Part shown: one piece after another, positions 17,122 to 26,776 of the stretch
How the letters are laid out: every line of letters begins with the position of its first letter
Position numbering within the stretch: the stretch's first letter is position 1
Source: Methanomassiliicoccus sp.
Lineage (GTDB): Archaea; Thermoplasmatota; Thermoplasmata; Methanomassiliicoccales; Methanomassiliicoccaceae
Direction: 5' to 3'
Assembly (NCBI GenBank): GCA_033485155.1
Contig: JAWQJJ010000003.1
Location: 62,001 to 126,000 of the forward strand
Length of the DNA stretch: 64,000 nucleotides
Made by a program: the position numbers and the translations under genes
The notes under the pieces: generated by a model
Database searches by the model: none
What the model was told of the DNA's origin: nothing
What the model saw: only the letters and a program-made list of their open reading frames with translations

Positions 17122-18743
17122 ATCAGGAAGGCCCCCAGGGCCACGGCGACGAACACCATGATCGATATCACACTGTTCACGTCGAAGAACGCCACATTTA
17201 TTTTGGAGAGGTCAGAAGGCCTGACCAACAGGTGCTCGACCACGAAGAGGCCTGCGATGACGGCCACGCCGAACAGGTAGGCGAGACTGAGCGACAGCAA
17301 CCAGTATAGCGATGCCAGGCTGATGAGGCTCACGACATGCAGACCGGCCGATATCAGAAGCGCGGGGGTGACCCCCATGCGCGACGGTATGGACCTCAGT
17401 CCTGCCTGGCGGTCGAAGTCGATGTCCTGGCAGGCGTACAGGATGTCAAAGCCGGCGATGTAAGTGGTCAAGGCCAGGCTAAGCACGGCGATAGCCGGAG
17501 TGATTGTCCCGCTCACCGCAACGCTGGCCCCCAGCGGCATCAGCCCGATGGAGATGCCCAGCACCAGGTGGCTGGCAGAAGTGAATCGCTTGGTGTAGGA
17601 ATACCCGATGAGGATGACTAACACGGGAAAGGAGAGCAGGAAGCACAGGGGCGACAGCATGGCCGCCGCTCCCACGAACACCGCTGCAGATAGGATGCCG
17701 AAAATTGTGGCCTCCCGGACCGAAAGGGCTCCGGACGGGATGTGCCGGTCCGCTGTCCTGGGATTCTTGCGATCATAGCTGGCGTCGATGACGCGGTTGA
17801 AGCCCATCGCCGCGGAACGGGCGCCGACGATCGCCACGATGACCCATAGGATCGTCTCCGCTCCGATGGCGTGGTCCTCGCTCAGGACGACCAAGGCGGC
17901 CAGACCAAAGGGCAGAGCGAACACTGTATGACTGATCTTGATCATGTGAGCGTAGGTTACAATCTTCTCCCACAGCCGCCCCTTCGGCGTTTCCTCTTCG
18001 GCCACCGTCCAACGGCAGCATCTGCGCTCTAGGTAGGTGAAGACCTCATAGATGGAGATGCCCAGAAGGCTCATGGCCACGATCCCCACGTAGATCTGGT
18101 CGTACTGCCCCCAGTTCCAGGCGCTCATGATCATGTAGCCCAGACCGGAGGAGCCAGCGAAGGACTCGGCGAAGAATAGCACCGAGATCGAGGTTCCGGT
18201 AACGATGCGCAGGGCGGTGAAGCAGCTGGGTAAGGCTGCGGGAATGACCACGTCCTTGATGATGTCCCTCTCCGACGCCCCCATGGAGCGCATGGAATCG
18301 ATGTATTTGCGGTCCAGCCCGCTTACTCCTTCCTTGGTCGCCACCAGGATCTGGAAGAAGACCACCAGGGTGATGAGCAAGATCTTCGACAGATCGCCGA
18401 GCCCGAACAACAGGATGATGACGGGCAGGAACACCATCTTGGGTATGGGATAGGTGAGAAAGATGAGCGGGCTTACCAGGCGGTCTGTTTTCCGGTTGTA
18501 ACCGATCATGATCCCCAGGGGGAACGCCAGGACCCAGGCCAGCGCGATGCTCGCCAGCACCCGGAAGGTGCTGATGATGAAGTGGGACCAGAACAGGCTC
18601 GTGCCCAGGGCCGCCCAGAAGGCCCTCATGGTCTGCTCGGGGCCCGGGAGTATGACTGAGTTCAGTACGAGCGAGGCGATCTTCCATATCAGCAGGCAGG
18701 CGGCCAGGGACATCGCGTAGCCTAGGAGCCGGTGCCGGTTCAT
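17118..18743 (-). CDS. ABC transporter permease fused to UbiA prenyltransferase
   Basis: One uninterrupted 541-residue frame holds two membrane proteins. Residues ~1-245 are a NitT/TauT (SsuC-type) ABC permease with the coupling segment MGASERDIIKDVVIPAALP. After a short charged linker (about EEETPKGR), residues ~255-541 are a UbiA-superfamily prenyltransferase with NRVIDASYDRKNPRT and the second Asp motif DIDFDRQAGLRSIPSRMG. The ATG at 18743 overlaps the ATPase stop (ATGA). Fusion of import and prenylation is highly unusual. Inference: the transporter brings in an aromatic acid that is prenylated at the membrane. A sequencing join of two genes cannot be excluded. Confidence 0.88.
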   Translation of the reverse strand: MNRHRLLGYAMSLAACLLIWKIASLVLNSVILPGPEQTMRAFWAALGTSLFWSHFIISTFRVLASIALAWVLAFPLGIMIGYNRKTDRLVSPLIFLTYPIPKMVFLPVIILLFGLGDLSKILLITLVVFFQILVATKEGVSGLDRKYIDSMRSMGASERDIIKDVVIPAALPSCFTALRIVTGTSISVLFFAESFAGSSGLGYMIMSAWNWGQYDQIYVGIVAMSLLGISIYEVFTYLERRCCRWTVAEEETPKGRLWEKIVTYAHMIKISHTVFALPFGLAALVVLSEDHAIGAETILWVIVAIVGARSAAMGFNRVIDASYDRKNPRTADRHIPSGALSVREATIFGILSAAVFVGAAAMLSPLCFLLSFPVLVILIGYSYTKRFTSASHLVLGISIGLMPLGASVAVSGTITPAIAVLSLALTTYIAGFDILYACQDIDFDRQAGLRSIPSRMGVTPALLISAGLHVVSLISLASLYWLLSLSLAYLFGVAVIAGLFVVEHLLVRPSDLSKINVAFFDVNSVISIMVFVAVALGAFLI

Positions 18744-19474
18744 AACGCCTCCACCGCCTGCCTCACCCGGCGGCATACCCTGAAGAACTCGTCGTTGTTG
18801 CGGTAGTCCCGCTCCCCCGCCCCCGGATTCGCGATGATGACCTTGATCTGGCAGGGACGCCCGCCCAGGACCATGATCGAATCACCAAGGAAGACCGCCT
18901 CCTCGATGCTGTGAGTAACCGTCACCATGGTCAGGTTCCGCTGGGCCCCCATCTCCAGCAGGGCGTTCTGTAACCTCTCCCGGGTGAGGGTGTCAAGGGA
19001 TGAGAAAGGCTCGTCCATGAGTAGAAGGGTCGGCTCCAGGGCCAACGCTCTTCCGATGGCTAGCCTTTGTCTCTCCCCCCCGCTGAGCGTGCCCGGGTAA
19101 CGGTCGGCGTAAGCCTCTAGGCCGAGATACCGGAGGACTTCCTCCGAGCGTCGGTCCTGCTCTTCCCTGGGCACCTTCCTGATCCTCATCCCCAGGCAGA
19201 GGTTATCCCTCACCGTCTTCCAGGGCAGGAGGCCAAAATCCTGCAGGATGAAGCCAACCTGCCTCGATGGGGCGGTGACCTCATTTCCTTCGATGAGCAC
19301 CCGGCCAGCTGTCGGTGGGGTCAGTCCGGCGAGGATATACAGAAGGGTGCTTTTTCCACAGCCAGAGGGGCCGATGATGGCCATCGAGCGCCCCTTGCCC
19401 ACGCTGAATGATAGGTCATCGATGACCTTGACCCCCGTCCCGTACTCCTTCCGCAGGCCCTCGACCTCCAACAT
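18740..19474 (-). CDS. ABC transporter ATP-binding protein (NitT/TauT type)
   Basis: 244-residue ATPase of the SsuB/TauB group. Walker A GPSGCGKST, Q-loop VGFILQDFGLLPW, signature LSGGERQRLAIGRAL, Walker B LLLMDEPFSSLD, and the switch His in TVTHSIEEAV. It powers the permease half of the downstream fusion gene and pairs with the binding protein encoded 4 nt upstream. A GGGTGA ribosome site lies inside the end of the binding-protein gene. Confidence 0.95.
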   Translation of the reverse strand: MLEVEGLRKEYGTGVKVIDDLSFSVGKGRSMAIIGPSGCGKSTLLYILAGLTPPTAGRVLIEGNEVTAPSRQVGFILQDFGLLPWKTVRDNLCLGMRIRKVPREEQDRRSEEVLRYLGLEAYADRYPGTLSGGERQRLAIGRALALEPTLLLMDEPFSSLDTLTRERLQNALLEMGAQRNLTMVTVTHSIEEAVFLGDSIMVLGGRPCQIKVIIANPGAGERDYRNNDEFFRVCRRVRQAVEAL

Positions 19475-19478
19475 AGGA

Positions 19479-20441
19479 TCACCCGTACAGCTCGGTAGCC
19501 ATTACCTTGCCGTAATCAGCAACGGCGGTGAGCATCCCCTTCGAGACCATCCAATCCTGGACCCTCTGCAGGTCGGCGGCAGTGGGAAGGGCGATCGCCG
19601 ACATGGGCGGGAAGTCGAAGCTAGTCTCCAGCTCAGGGGGGAAGTGGATCCTGGACTCGAGGGTGGTGTTGAAAGCCATCGGGTCCTGGTTGACCAGCGT
19701 CACACTGGCATTGTATCCGGCGAGGAAGCTCCTGACGGCGGCCCCATGTTGGGAGACTGTGCTGTCGCGCAGGGCGATGACCGTGGCGGTGGTGTCGATC
19801 CCCCGATCGTCGGCCAGGAGGATGGCCCCGTTCTCGATGGCCCTGGTGGCAAAAGGTTCCGGGAGGACGGCTACGCTGAGCTGGCCGGACATAAGTGACT
19901 GGTATCTGATGGATATTGCCGGCACCTCATTGATCCTCGGTTCGCTGGTGACGTTATTGGCCTTCAGCATCTCCCCGAGGAAGTATTCGGATATTGAAGC
20001 ACGGGAGGTGGCGATGGCCGTGCCGTTGAGCTGCGAGAGATCGTTGATGCCGGAATGAGGGGACGCCAGTATGGCGAACATGCGATGGTCCGACAGGGTG
20101 TGATAATCCACTGTGATGACTTTGACCCCGGTGCTCTTGGCGATGACCAGAGTGTTGACCAAATCCCCGAAGTAACCGTCTATGCTGCCGGCGGTGAAGG
20201 CAGCGTCACGCTCGATGGCGCTGTTGAACTCCACAAGCTCCACATTTACCCCTTGGTCGGAGAACAGGCCCTGCTCCACACCTACATAGAGGGGCAGGGT
20301 GTCGATGACGGGGAGCACTCCGATGCGTAGGGTCGTGGTCCCGTTGGTCTTGGTTGAGAACATGGTCGTCGCCCCTGCGACCACGACGGCAGCCGTGATG
20401 ACCACGGCCACGGCGATGAGTAGCTTGTTCCGGCCTTGCAT
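19479..20441 (-). CDS. ABC transporter substrate-binding protein (SsuA/NMT1-like)
   Basis: 320 residues: N-terminal hydrophobic anchor (KLLIAVAVVITAAVVVAGA) without a lipobox Cys, then a type II periplasmic-binding fold starting LRIGVLPVIDTLPLYVGVEQG. Family motifs include FTAGSIDGYFGD and SVAVLPEPFATRA. It should be membrane-anchored outside the cell. SsuA/NMT1 members bind sulfonates, nitrate, thiamine precursors or aromatic acids; the operon partners (UbiA, UbiE, UbiD) favour an aromatic quinone precursor, as inference. It heads the operon, with a palindrome 13 nt before its ATG. Confidence 0.88.
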   Translation of the reverse strand: MQGRNKLLIAVAVVITAAVVVAGATTMFSTKTNGTTTLRIGVLPVIDTLPLYVGVEQGLFSDQGVNVELVEFNSAIERDAAFTAGSIDGYFGDLVNTLVIAKSTGVKVITVDYHTLSDHRMFAILASPHSGINDLSQLNGTAIATSRASISEYFLGEMLKANNVTSEPRINEVPAISIRYQSLMSGQLSVAVLPEPFATRAIENGAILLADDRGIDTTATVIALRDSTVSQHGAAVRSFLAGYNASVTLVNQDPMAFNTTLESRIHFPPELETSFDFPPMSAIALPTAADLQRVQDWMVSKGMLTAVADYGKVMATELYG

Positions 20442-20453
20442 AATGATCGTTCA

Positions 20454-20468
20454 GGTCTCGCCGAGACC
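20454..20468. promoter_or_regulatory. Palindromic operator candidate of the transporter-quinone operon
   Basis: GGTCTCGCCGAGACC is a perfect 7-1-7 palindrome 13 nt upstream of the binding-protein ATG. A TATA-like ATTAAGG on the minus strand at about 20499-20505 puts the transcript start near 20475, so the site would sit just inside the transcript. It could be a repressor site, or an RNA hairpin near the start codon. Confidence 0.45.
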
Positions 20469-20601
20469 CCCTGGTGGGCGGTAAATGCCGACCTAGCCTT
20501 AATCATGTCGCCCGGGCCGCCGGCGGACATACGGCATTAGGACGAACAGCCCGGGCAGGAAAGGGAAGGATATAAAGGGAGGCCGGAGGCCTCTTTTTGC
20601 T

Positions 20602-21879
20602 TCAGACCAGATCGTGGTACCGGTAGGCCTCGGTACCCGCGTTGAGGCAGTACTGCACCTTGGTGAAGTCCTTCTTGAGCTCCCAGACATCCTTCTTAAC
20701 GGTCTCTGGGTTCTCCTTCTTCACCACCACACGGTAGATGAGGCGGGCGACCTCTTCCATCTCCCCCTTCTCCATGCCCAGCCTCGTGAGCTCCTGGGTG
20801 CCCAATCTGATGCCCGACGGCTTGACCGCGCTAGTGTCGCCGGGGAGCATGTTCTTGTTACAGATTATGTTGGCCTTCTCTAGGTCGAGCGCCGCCTGCG
20901 CGCCGCCGCCATATTTGGCTACACTGACGGCCAGAGTGTGCGACTCGGTGAACCCGAGATGGGGACACATGACATCGATGCCCATCTCGTTGAGGGCCCC
21001 GCCCAGAGCTTTGGCGTTCTTTATGACCTGGCTAGCATACTGCTTGCCGTATATCTCGTACTCGGCCATGGTCACCGCCAGGGCGGCCATGGCATGTAGG
21101 TGGTGCGAGGAGGTTACACCGGGGAAGGCAGCCTTCTGCAGCTTAGCCTCCATATCATCGGTGAGCTTGTCCCCGATGATGATGCCGTGGTTCGGGCCAG
21201 GGAAGGTCTTGTGGGTACTGGCGGAGATGATGTGCACGCCCTCCCGCAAGGGGTCCTGGAACTTGCCGCCGGCGATGAGCCCGAGGACATGAGCGGCATC
21301 GTACCACACCGTGCTCCCGGCCTCCTGTAGTGCGTCCTGGATCTCCTTAATGGGCGTAGGGAACAGGAACACAGAAAGACCGAACTGGGCCACCTTGGGC
21401 TTCTCCTTGATCAGGAACTTCCGGGTGGCGTCGATGTCCAGGTTCCAGTTCTTGTAGTCCCATGGATAGTGCACGGGATTCAGGCCCCGGAGGCCGACCG
21501 CCCCGAAGGGGGCGGTGGAGATGTGGGCGCCCGACGCGAGCTCAGGGGTGGCGATCTTGTCCCCGGGCTTGGAGATGGCGAACAGGACAGCAATGTTAGC
21601 TACTGTGCCGGAGATGGGGCGGACATCGACGAAGTGGGCCTTGAAGATCTTCCTGGCCAGCTCCAGGCACTTGAGCTCCACCTTGTCGACGTAGATGTTA
21701 CCCTGATAATACCGCTTGCCGGGCAGGCCCTCGGCATACCGGTCGTGGAAGTCGGAGATCATCATTTCCTTAGCCAGGGGGCTAATGAGGTTCTCGGAGG
21801 CGATCATGGGGAGGGACTCCTCGAACCACTTGGTGTGGGCCTTGACCTGGTCCTTAATCCAGTAAGCATCTTCCTTCAT
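20602..21879 (-). CDS. glyA: Serine hydroxymethyltransferase, archaeal type
   Basis: PLP enzyme interconverting serine and glycine with a tetrahydropterin C1 carrier. Seen: LPMIASENLISPLAKEMM, RYAEGLPGKRYYQGN, WYDAAHVLGLIAGG, and the PLP Lys in STHKTFPGPNHG. Length is normal. Two starts are possible: ATG at 21879 (MKEDAYWIK) or at 21909. I choose 21879 because the family starts there and the A/T-rich stretch at 21912-21920 could act as TATA. The 21909 start codon lies inside a GCAACA/TGTTGC inverted repeat. Confidence 0.92.
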   Translation of the reverse strand: MKEDAYWIKDQVKAHTKWFEESLPMIASENLISPLAKEMMISDFHDRYAEGLPGKRYYQGNIYVDKVELKCLELARKIFKAHFVDVRPISGTVANIAVLFAISKPGDKIATPELASGAHISTAPFGAVGLRGLNPVHYPWDYKNWNLDIDATRKFLIKEKPKVAQFGLSVFLFPTPIKEIQDALQEAGSTVWYDAAHVLGLIAGGKFQDPLREGVHIISASTHKTFPGPNHGIIIGDKLTDDMEAKLQKAAFPGVTSSHHLHAMAALAVTMAEYEIYGKQYASQVIKNAKALGGALNEMGIDVMCPHLGFTESHTLAVSVAKYGGGAQAALDLEKANIICNKNMLPGDTSAVKPSGIRLGTQELTRLGMEKGEMEEVARLIYRVVVKKENPETVKKDVWELKKDFTKVQYCLNAGTEAYRYHDLV

Positions 21880-22000
21880 GAATGTTACCGGGCTGACATG
21901 AGGCAACATCTAAAAAAAAGTGTTGCATGACCCTCTCGGACGAGCGGGGTCCGAGCGCCCTCCCGGCATCTTCTTACATCGTTTGGTATCGTTGGAAATA

Positions 22001-22016
22001 ACATCTCTAGAGATGT
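22001..22016. promoter_or_regulatory. Perfect 16-bp palindrome in the glyA/SHOCT intergenic region
   Basis: ACATCTCTAGAGATGT reads the same on both strands. It lies about 35 nt upstream of the A/T-rich TATA region (22047-22067) of the plus-strand gene at 22088, so it suits a dimeric DNA-binding protein acting on that gene or on glyA. Confidence 0.4.
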
Positions 22017-22087
22017 AGAAGAGTGCTTATCAAATATCTAAATTAATATAAAATATAATATAAATACGTACGATCTTCCTTCGAAGT

Positions 22088-22564
22088 ATGTCTCAAGTCT
22101 ACTCTAGGACCGTCAAGGCAATAGGAGATGTCGACGCGATATATGATCGCATGTGGGCCGCCATGAAGGCCCAGGGGTTCAACCTCGTCACCTCGGAGAA
22201 GCCGAACCTGCTCATCGGGGACAGAGGCATCTTGAGGCCGACCAGGAAGGTATCTAAGTATCCTCACAGCCTGGTGGTGGCATTCCATTCGGGCGAGAGC
22301 AACCCCCTTGTCTCGTTCACCTATATCATGAGCGACATGTGGAACTATACTCCAGGGGATCGGGAATTCTTCAACTTCGAGATCAACACCATCGTCTCGT
22401 CCTTGAACATGAACGCCTCGTTCATCGACGTCAAGGATGCACAGGACAGTCCGGCCTCCAGCGCCTACATCAATGAGCTCAGAGGGCTGGCAAAGCTCCG
22501 GGACGACGGCTTGATCAGCGCGTCGGAGTTCGACTACAAGAAGCGGCAGCTCATGGGCATCTGA
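22088..22564 (+). CDS. Hypothetical protein with C-terminal SHOCT-like domain
   Basis: 158 residues. The first ~120 form an unrecognised alpha/beta domain. The end, LRGLAKLRDDGLISASEFDY followed by KKRQLM, matches the short SHOCT domain often found at protein ends and thought to mediate oligomerisation. A long A/T-rich TATA region at 22047-22067 suggests a leaderless transcript. A hairpin with T-run terminates it. Function unknown. Confidence 0.75.
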   Translation: MSQVYSRTVKAIGDVDAIYDRMWAAMKAQGFNLVTSEKPNLLIGDRGILRPTRKVSKYPHSLVVAFHSGESNPLVSFTYIMSDMWNYTPGDREFFNFEINTIVSSLNMNASFIDVKDAQDSPASSAYINELRGLAKLRDDGLISASEFDYKKRQLMGI

Positions 22565-22581
22565 GTTCGCCCCTTCTTTCA

Positions 22582-22600
22582 CCCCCTCGGGGGCTTTTTT
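22582..22600 (+). terminator. GC hairpin plus T-run after the SHOCT gene
   Basis: CCCCC, TC, GGGGG then a C and six T, starting 18 nt after the stop at 22564. It resembles a bacterial intrinsic terminator and separates the gene from the convergent PGI/PMI gene. Confidence 0.6.
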
Positions 22601-22603
22601 CCT

Positions 22604-23641
22604 TTATCCCAACCTCTTCTTCAGCTCGCTTATGGACGACACCGGCGTCGGATCGACTCCTTTCAACATGGCCAGATAGTAGCTGACATGATCACCCAGG
22701 ATCATACCGCGCATGATGTTCTCCAGCGCCGATGAACCATGGAGGTCCACCACGATCGGGTCCAGGCGGAAGTCCTCGAATATGGAAATGGTCGCATTCA
22801 CGATGTCGGCCATCATGCCCTGGTCCGAGGGGGCCCTCAGGAACACTGGTTGGCACGCCGATTCCCGGGTGCCATCGACCCAGCCCACCACCTGATTATG
22901 GTCCGCCTCCGGAAGCTCTCCGTACAGGCACAGAGTCTTGGAGTTTTCGTTGATCTGGGTCTGCCATCGCCGGCCCGCAGGGCGGACGTTGCGGGAGGAG
23001 TAGACGAACGGTATCCTCCCATGCAGTCGGACGGCGATCTGCTTGGCCTGGTTGCTCGCTTGAGGAGTGGAGGGCGAGCAAGCTTCCAATTCTTCCCTGA
23101 TGTTGGGCAGCAGGGCGCGGAGGTCGCGATCCATGGTAGATATGCCCGCCGCCCCCACCACCGCCGCGGCCGCACCGAGTAGATGCCCGAGGGCCGCCCG
23201 GGGTTGCAGGCCGGGGGGCACCGCGACCAAGGGGTCCCCGTTCTTCTCGCTCAGCTGCTGCAAGCGGCCCCCTGATGTGATGACTGCGACCCGGGCCCCC
23301 CGTCGGCGAGCCTCCCCATACATGGACAGGGTCTCTCGGGTGTTACCGGAATAGGAGATGAGAACAACGAGGGTGTCCCGGTCGACCCAGCCGGGGAGAG
23401 CGACATCCCTGATCACCGAGGCCATCACCTTGGTGGTCCTTTCCAGGTGGTCGCAAAGAACATCGGCCCCCATGGCCGAACCGCCCAGCCCGCAGAGGCA
23501 CAGCCTCTCCGACCCGTGGTCGAGCTTAACCTCGCTGCAGAGCGAACGGTCAAGCTGATCGGCAAGGGCGGTCATCTGTCGCAGCATGCCCGAAGCATCG
23601 ATCTTGGCCAGGGCATCGACATCATCCAGCATCACGGCCAT
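22604..23641 (-). CDS. Bifunctional phosphoglucose/phosphomannose isomerase
   Basis: SIS-fold sugar isomerase of the archaeal PGI/PMI family. It shows LCLCGLGGSAMGADVL, LISYSGNTRETL (phosphate-binding Ser/Thr), AALGHLLGAAAAV, NENSKT and ADHNQVVGW with catalytic Glu/His. It interconverts glucose-6-P, mannose-6-P and fructose-6-P. A TATA sequence at about 23664-23672 places the transcript start at the ATG 23641 (MAVMLDDV), so I use that leaderless start rather than 23665. Length about 345 is normal. Confidence 0.9.
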   Translation of the reverse strand: MAVMLDDVDALAKIDASGMLRQMTALADQLDRSLCSEVKLDHGSERLCLCGLGGSAMGADVLCDHLERTTKVMASVIRDVALPGWVDRDTLVVLISYSGNTRETLSMYGEARRRGARVAVITSGGRLQQLSEKNGDPLVAVPPGLQPRAALGHLLGAAAAVVGAAGISTMDRDLRALLPNIREELEACSPSTPQASNQAKQIAVRLHGRIPFVYSSRNVRPAGRRWQTQINENSKTLCLYGELPEADHNQVVGWVDGTRESACQPVFLRAPSDQGMMADIVNATISIFEDFRLDPIVVDLHGSSALENIMRGMILGDHVSYYLAMLKGVDPTPVSSISELKKRLG

Positions 23642-23793
23642 GTACGGCTGATAGCACGTTGGCATATATTATTTGATTGATTGCCAGAGGCCCCAAGGCC
23701 TAGCTGGCAGGAAAATCGGTATAACATATTGACTAATAATTTGGTAGCTACCGGAGAGATAATATACGGTGGCCCATATGGTCGGGGGAGAGC

Positions 23794-24497
23794 ATGATGG
23801 ACAAGATCGGCGAAGCACAGGCCGCCCTGAAATCCGGCAAGTTCGTGCTGGTTTTCGATTCGGACAGCAGGGAGGCGGAGACGGACATGATGATCGCCTC
23901 TGAGCATGTGACCTTTGAGAGCATCCGTACGCTGCGCAAGGAGGCCGGTGGATTGATCTGCACGACCGTCCCGGCCGAGGTGTCTAAGAAGCTCGACCTT
24001 CCCTTCCTGGCCGAGCTCTTCGTCGAGTCGTACGCCAAGCACCCGGTCCTCAAGGGTCTGGCCCCCAACGACCTGCCCTATGATACGAAGTCCGCGTTCT
24101 CGCTCACTATCAATCATCGCCATACCTTTACCGGCATCCCGGACCGAGACCGCGCACTGACCATCTCCGAGTTCGCCAAGCTGGGTAAGCAGGTGCTGGA
24201 GCTGGACGGCGAAGCCGCCCGCAAGGAGTTTGGAGCGGCGTTCCGCGCCCCCGGCCATGTTTTCCTGCTCAACTCTCAGCCCGGGGTTCTCAATGACCGC
24301 CGAGGCCATACTGAGCTGGTCACCGCGCTGATGAAGATGGGTGATATGTTCCCCTCGGCCACCATCTGCGAGATGATGGGTGAGGACGGGAAGGCGATGC
24401 GCAAGGAGAAGGCTCAAGAGTACGCCAGGCGATATGGTGTACCCTACCTCGAGGGTGCCGAGATCATCGAGGCGTGGAAGAAGAGCGTGCATTCGAG

Positions 24498-24501
<4 letters not shown>
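23794..24501 (+). CDS. ribB: 3,4-dihydroxy-2-butanone 4-phosphate synthase
   Basis: Makes the four-carbon unit of riboflavin from ribulose-5-phosphate. The 235-residue protein shows LVFDSDSREAETDMMIASEH with the acidic metal ligands, LRKEAGGLICT, and a C-terminal RRGHTEL with catalytic His. It is stand-alone, without a GTP cyclohydrolase II domain, as usual in archaea. TATA at 23758-23766 and a GGGGGAG site precede the ATG. It is first in the four-gene rib operon and its stop overlaps ribL as ATGA. Confidence 0.93.
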
Positions 24502-25408
<907 letters not shown>

Positions 25409-25412
25409 GCAC

Positions 25413-25823
25413 ATGAAGCGATACAACATAGGGATAGTGGTTTCCGAATTCAACTTCGACATCACCTCGATGATGTTGGAGCGGGCGAAGGCGCACGCCG
25501 CCTTCCTGGATGTGAACGTGGCCAAGGTGATCTCGGTGCCCGGGGTGTACGATATGCCTCTGGCCATCAAGAAGCTGTGCGAAGATCCCAGCATCGACGG
25601 CGTGGCCACCCTGGGCTGCGTCATAGAGGGCGAGACCGAGCATGACGAGATAGTAATCCAGCACGCGGCCAGGAAGATCATCGACCTCAGCCTACAGTAC
25701 GACAAGCCAGTGTCCCTGGGGATCACCGGGCCGGGAATGACCCGCCTCCAGGCTGAGGACCGCATCGAGAAGGGGCGCGACGCTGTGGAAGCAGTGGTGA
25801 AGCTTCTCAAGAACCTGGCGTAA
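25413..25823 (+). CDS. ribH: 6,7-dimethyl-8-ribityllumazine synthase
   Basis: Condenses the RibB product with the ribitylamino-pyrimidine. The 136-residue subunit has IGIVVSEFNFDITSMM, VPGVYDMPLAIKKL, GCVIEGETEHDE and SLGITGPGMTRLQAEDR. It starts 4 nt after ribC and ends the operon ribB-ribL-ribC-ribH. Subunits of this class form pentamers or 60-mers. The early-step enzymes are not in this window. Confidence 0.93.
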   Translation: MKRYNIGIVVSEFNFDITSMMLERAKAHAAFLDVNVAKVISVPGVYDMPLAIKKLCEDPSIDGVATLGCVIEGETEHDEIVIQHAARKIIDLSLQYDKPVSLGITGPGMTRLQAEDRIEKGRDAVEAVVKLLKNLA

Positions 25824-25873
25824 AACCCCTTACGTAATCATCTTTTTATAACGCGCACTTCCAGGTAGCTCCG

Positions 25874-26770
25874 GTGGTTGAAATCAAGGATAGGACCATC
25901 TTCGTCACTGGTGCCACCGGGCATCAGGGGAGCGCTGCGGCCAGGCACCTTCTGGAGGCGGGCTATCGGGTCCGTGGGCTTACCAGGGATCCGGATTCCT
26001 CCAGCGGTCAGATGCTGAAGGAACTCGGGGCAGAGCTGGTCCAGGGCGATCTGGATGATCCGACGAGCGTCCGGAGGGCGCTGGCTGGCTCCTATGGCGT
26101 GTTCGCCGTCCTCACCTGGGTGGAGGAGGGCCCTGCGGGAGAGGTCAAGCAGGGTAGGATCCTCGCTGACGCGGCCAAGGCCGAAGGCGTGGAGCACTTC
26201 CTGTATAGCTCGGTGTGCGGGGCGGACCGCAACACTGGAATACCTCACTTCGAGAGCAAGGCGACCAACGAGCGATATATGCGGTCCATCGATCTGCCCT
26301 TGACCGTTCTGAGGCCGGTATACTTCATGGAGAACTTCAACTCGCCCACCGCTCGCCGGCTGATCTCCGAGGGCAACCTGGTGATGTCGCTGAGCCCCCA
26401 AAAGCCGCTGCAGATGGTTTCGGTGGAGGACATCGGATTCCTGGCGGCCATCATCCTGGATAATCCCGAGGACTGGGCTGGACGGACGGTGGACATCGCC
26501 GGGGACTCCCTCACCATGCCCGAGGTTGCGGAGCGGTTCTCCGAGGTGACCGGAAGGAAGGTGTTCTTCCGCGAGCAGCCGCTTCAGGACCTCAAGAAGA
26601 TCGACAAGGAGCGCTACCTAATGCTGAAGTGGCTCAACGAGCACGGCTACGACGCCGATATCGAGGCCATCAGGCGTTTGCACCCCACCTTGTTGTCGTT
26701 CGACCAGTGGCTGAAGGGGGGCTTTTGGAAGGGAGAGGAAGCAATGGCCACCACCCTTCGGACGGCGTGA
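25874..26770 (+). CDS. NmrA-like NAD(P)-binding protein
   Basis: 298-residue Rossmann protein of the NmrA/atypical short-chain dehydrogenase type. The dinucleotide motif is VTGATGHQGSAAARHLL. Other family segments are GDLDDPTSVRRAL, SSVCGADRNTGIPHFESK and LRPVYFMENF; the usual catalytic Tyr-x3-Lys is absent, which fits a sensor or atypical reductase. The start is GTG at 25874, about 25 nt after a TTTTTATA box (25844-25851), so it is likely leaderless. It follows the rib operon with its own promoter. Confidence 0.85.
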   Translation: MVEIKDRTIFVTGATGHQGSAAARHLLEAGYRVRGLTRDPDSSSGQMLKELGAELVQGDLDDPTSVRRALAGSYGVFAVLTWVEEGPAGEVKQGRILADAAKAEGVEHFLYSSVCGADRNTGIPHFESKATNERYMRSIDLPLTVLRPVYFMENFNSPTARRLISEGNLVMSLSPQKPLQMVSVEDIGFLAAIILDNPEDWAGRTVDIAGDSLTMPEVAERFSEVTGRKVFFREQPLQDLKKIDKERYLMLKWLNEHGYDADIEAIRRLHPTLLSFDQWLKGGFWKGEEAMATTLRTA

Positions 26771-26776
26771 GAGGCC

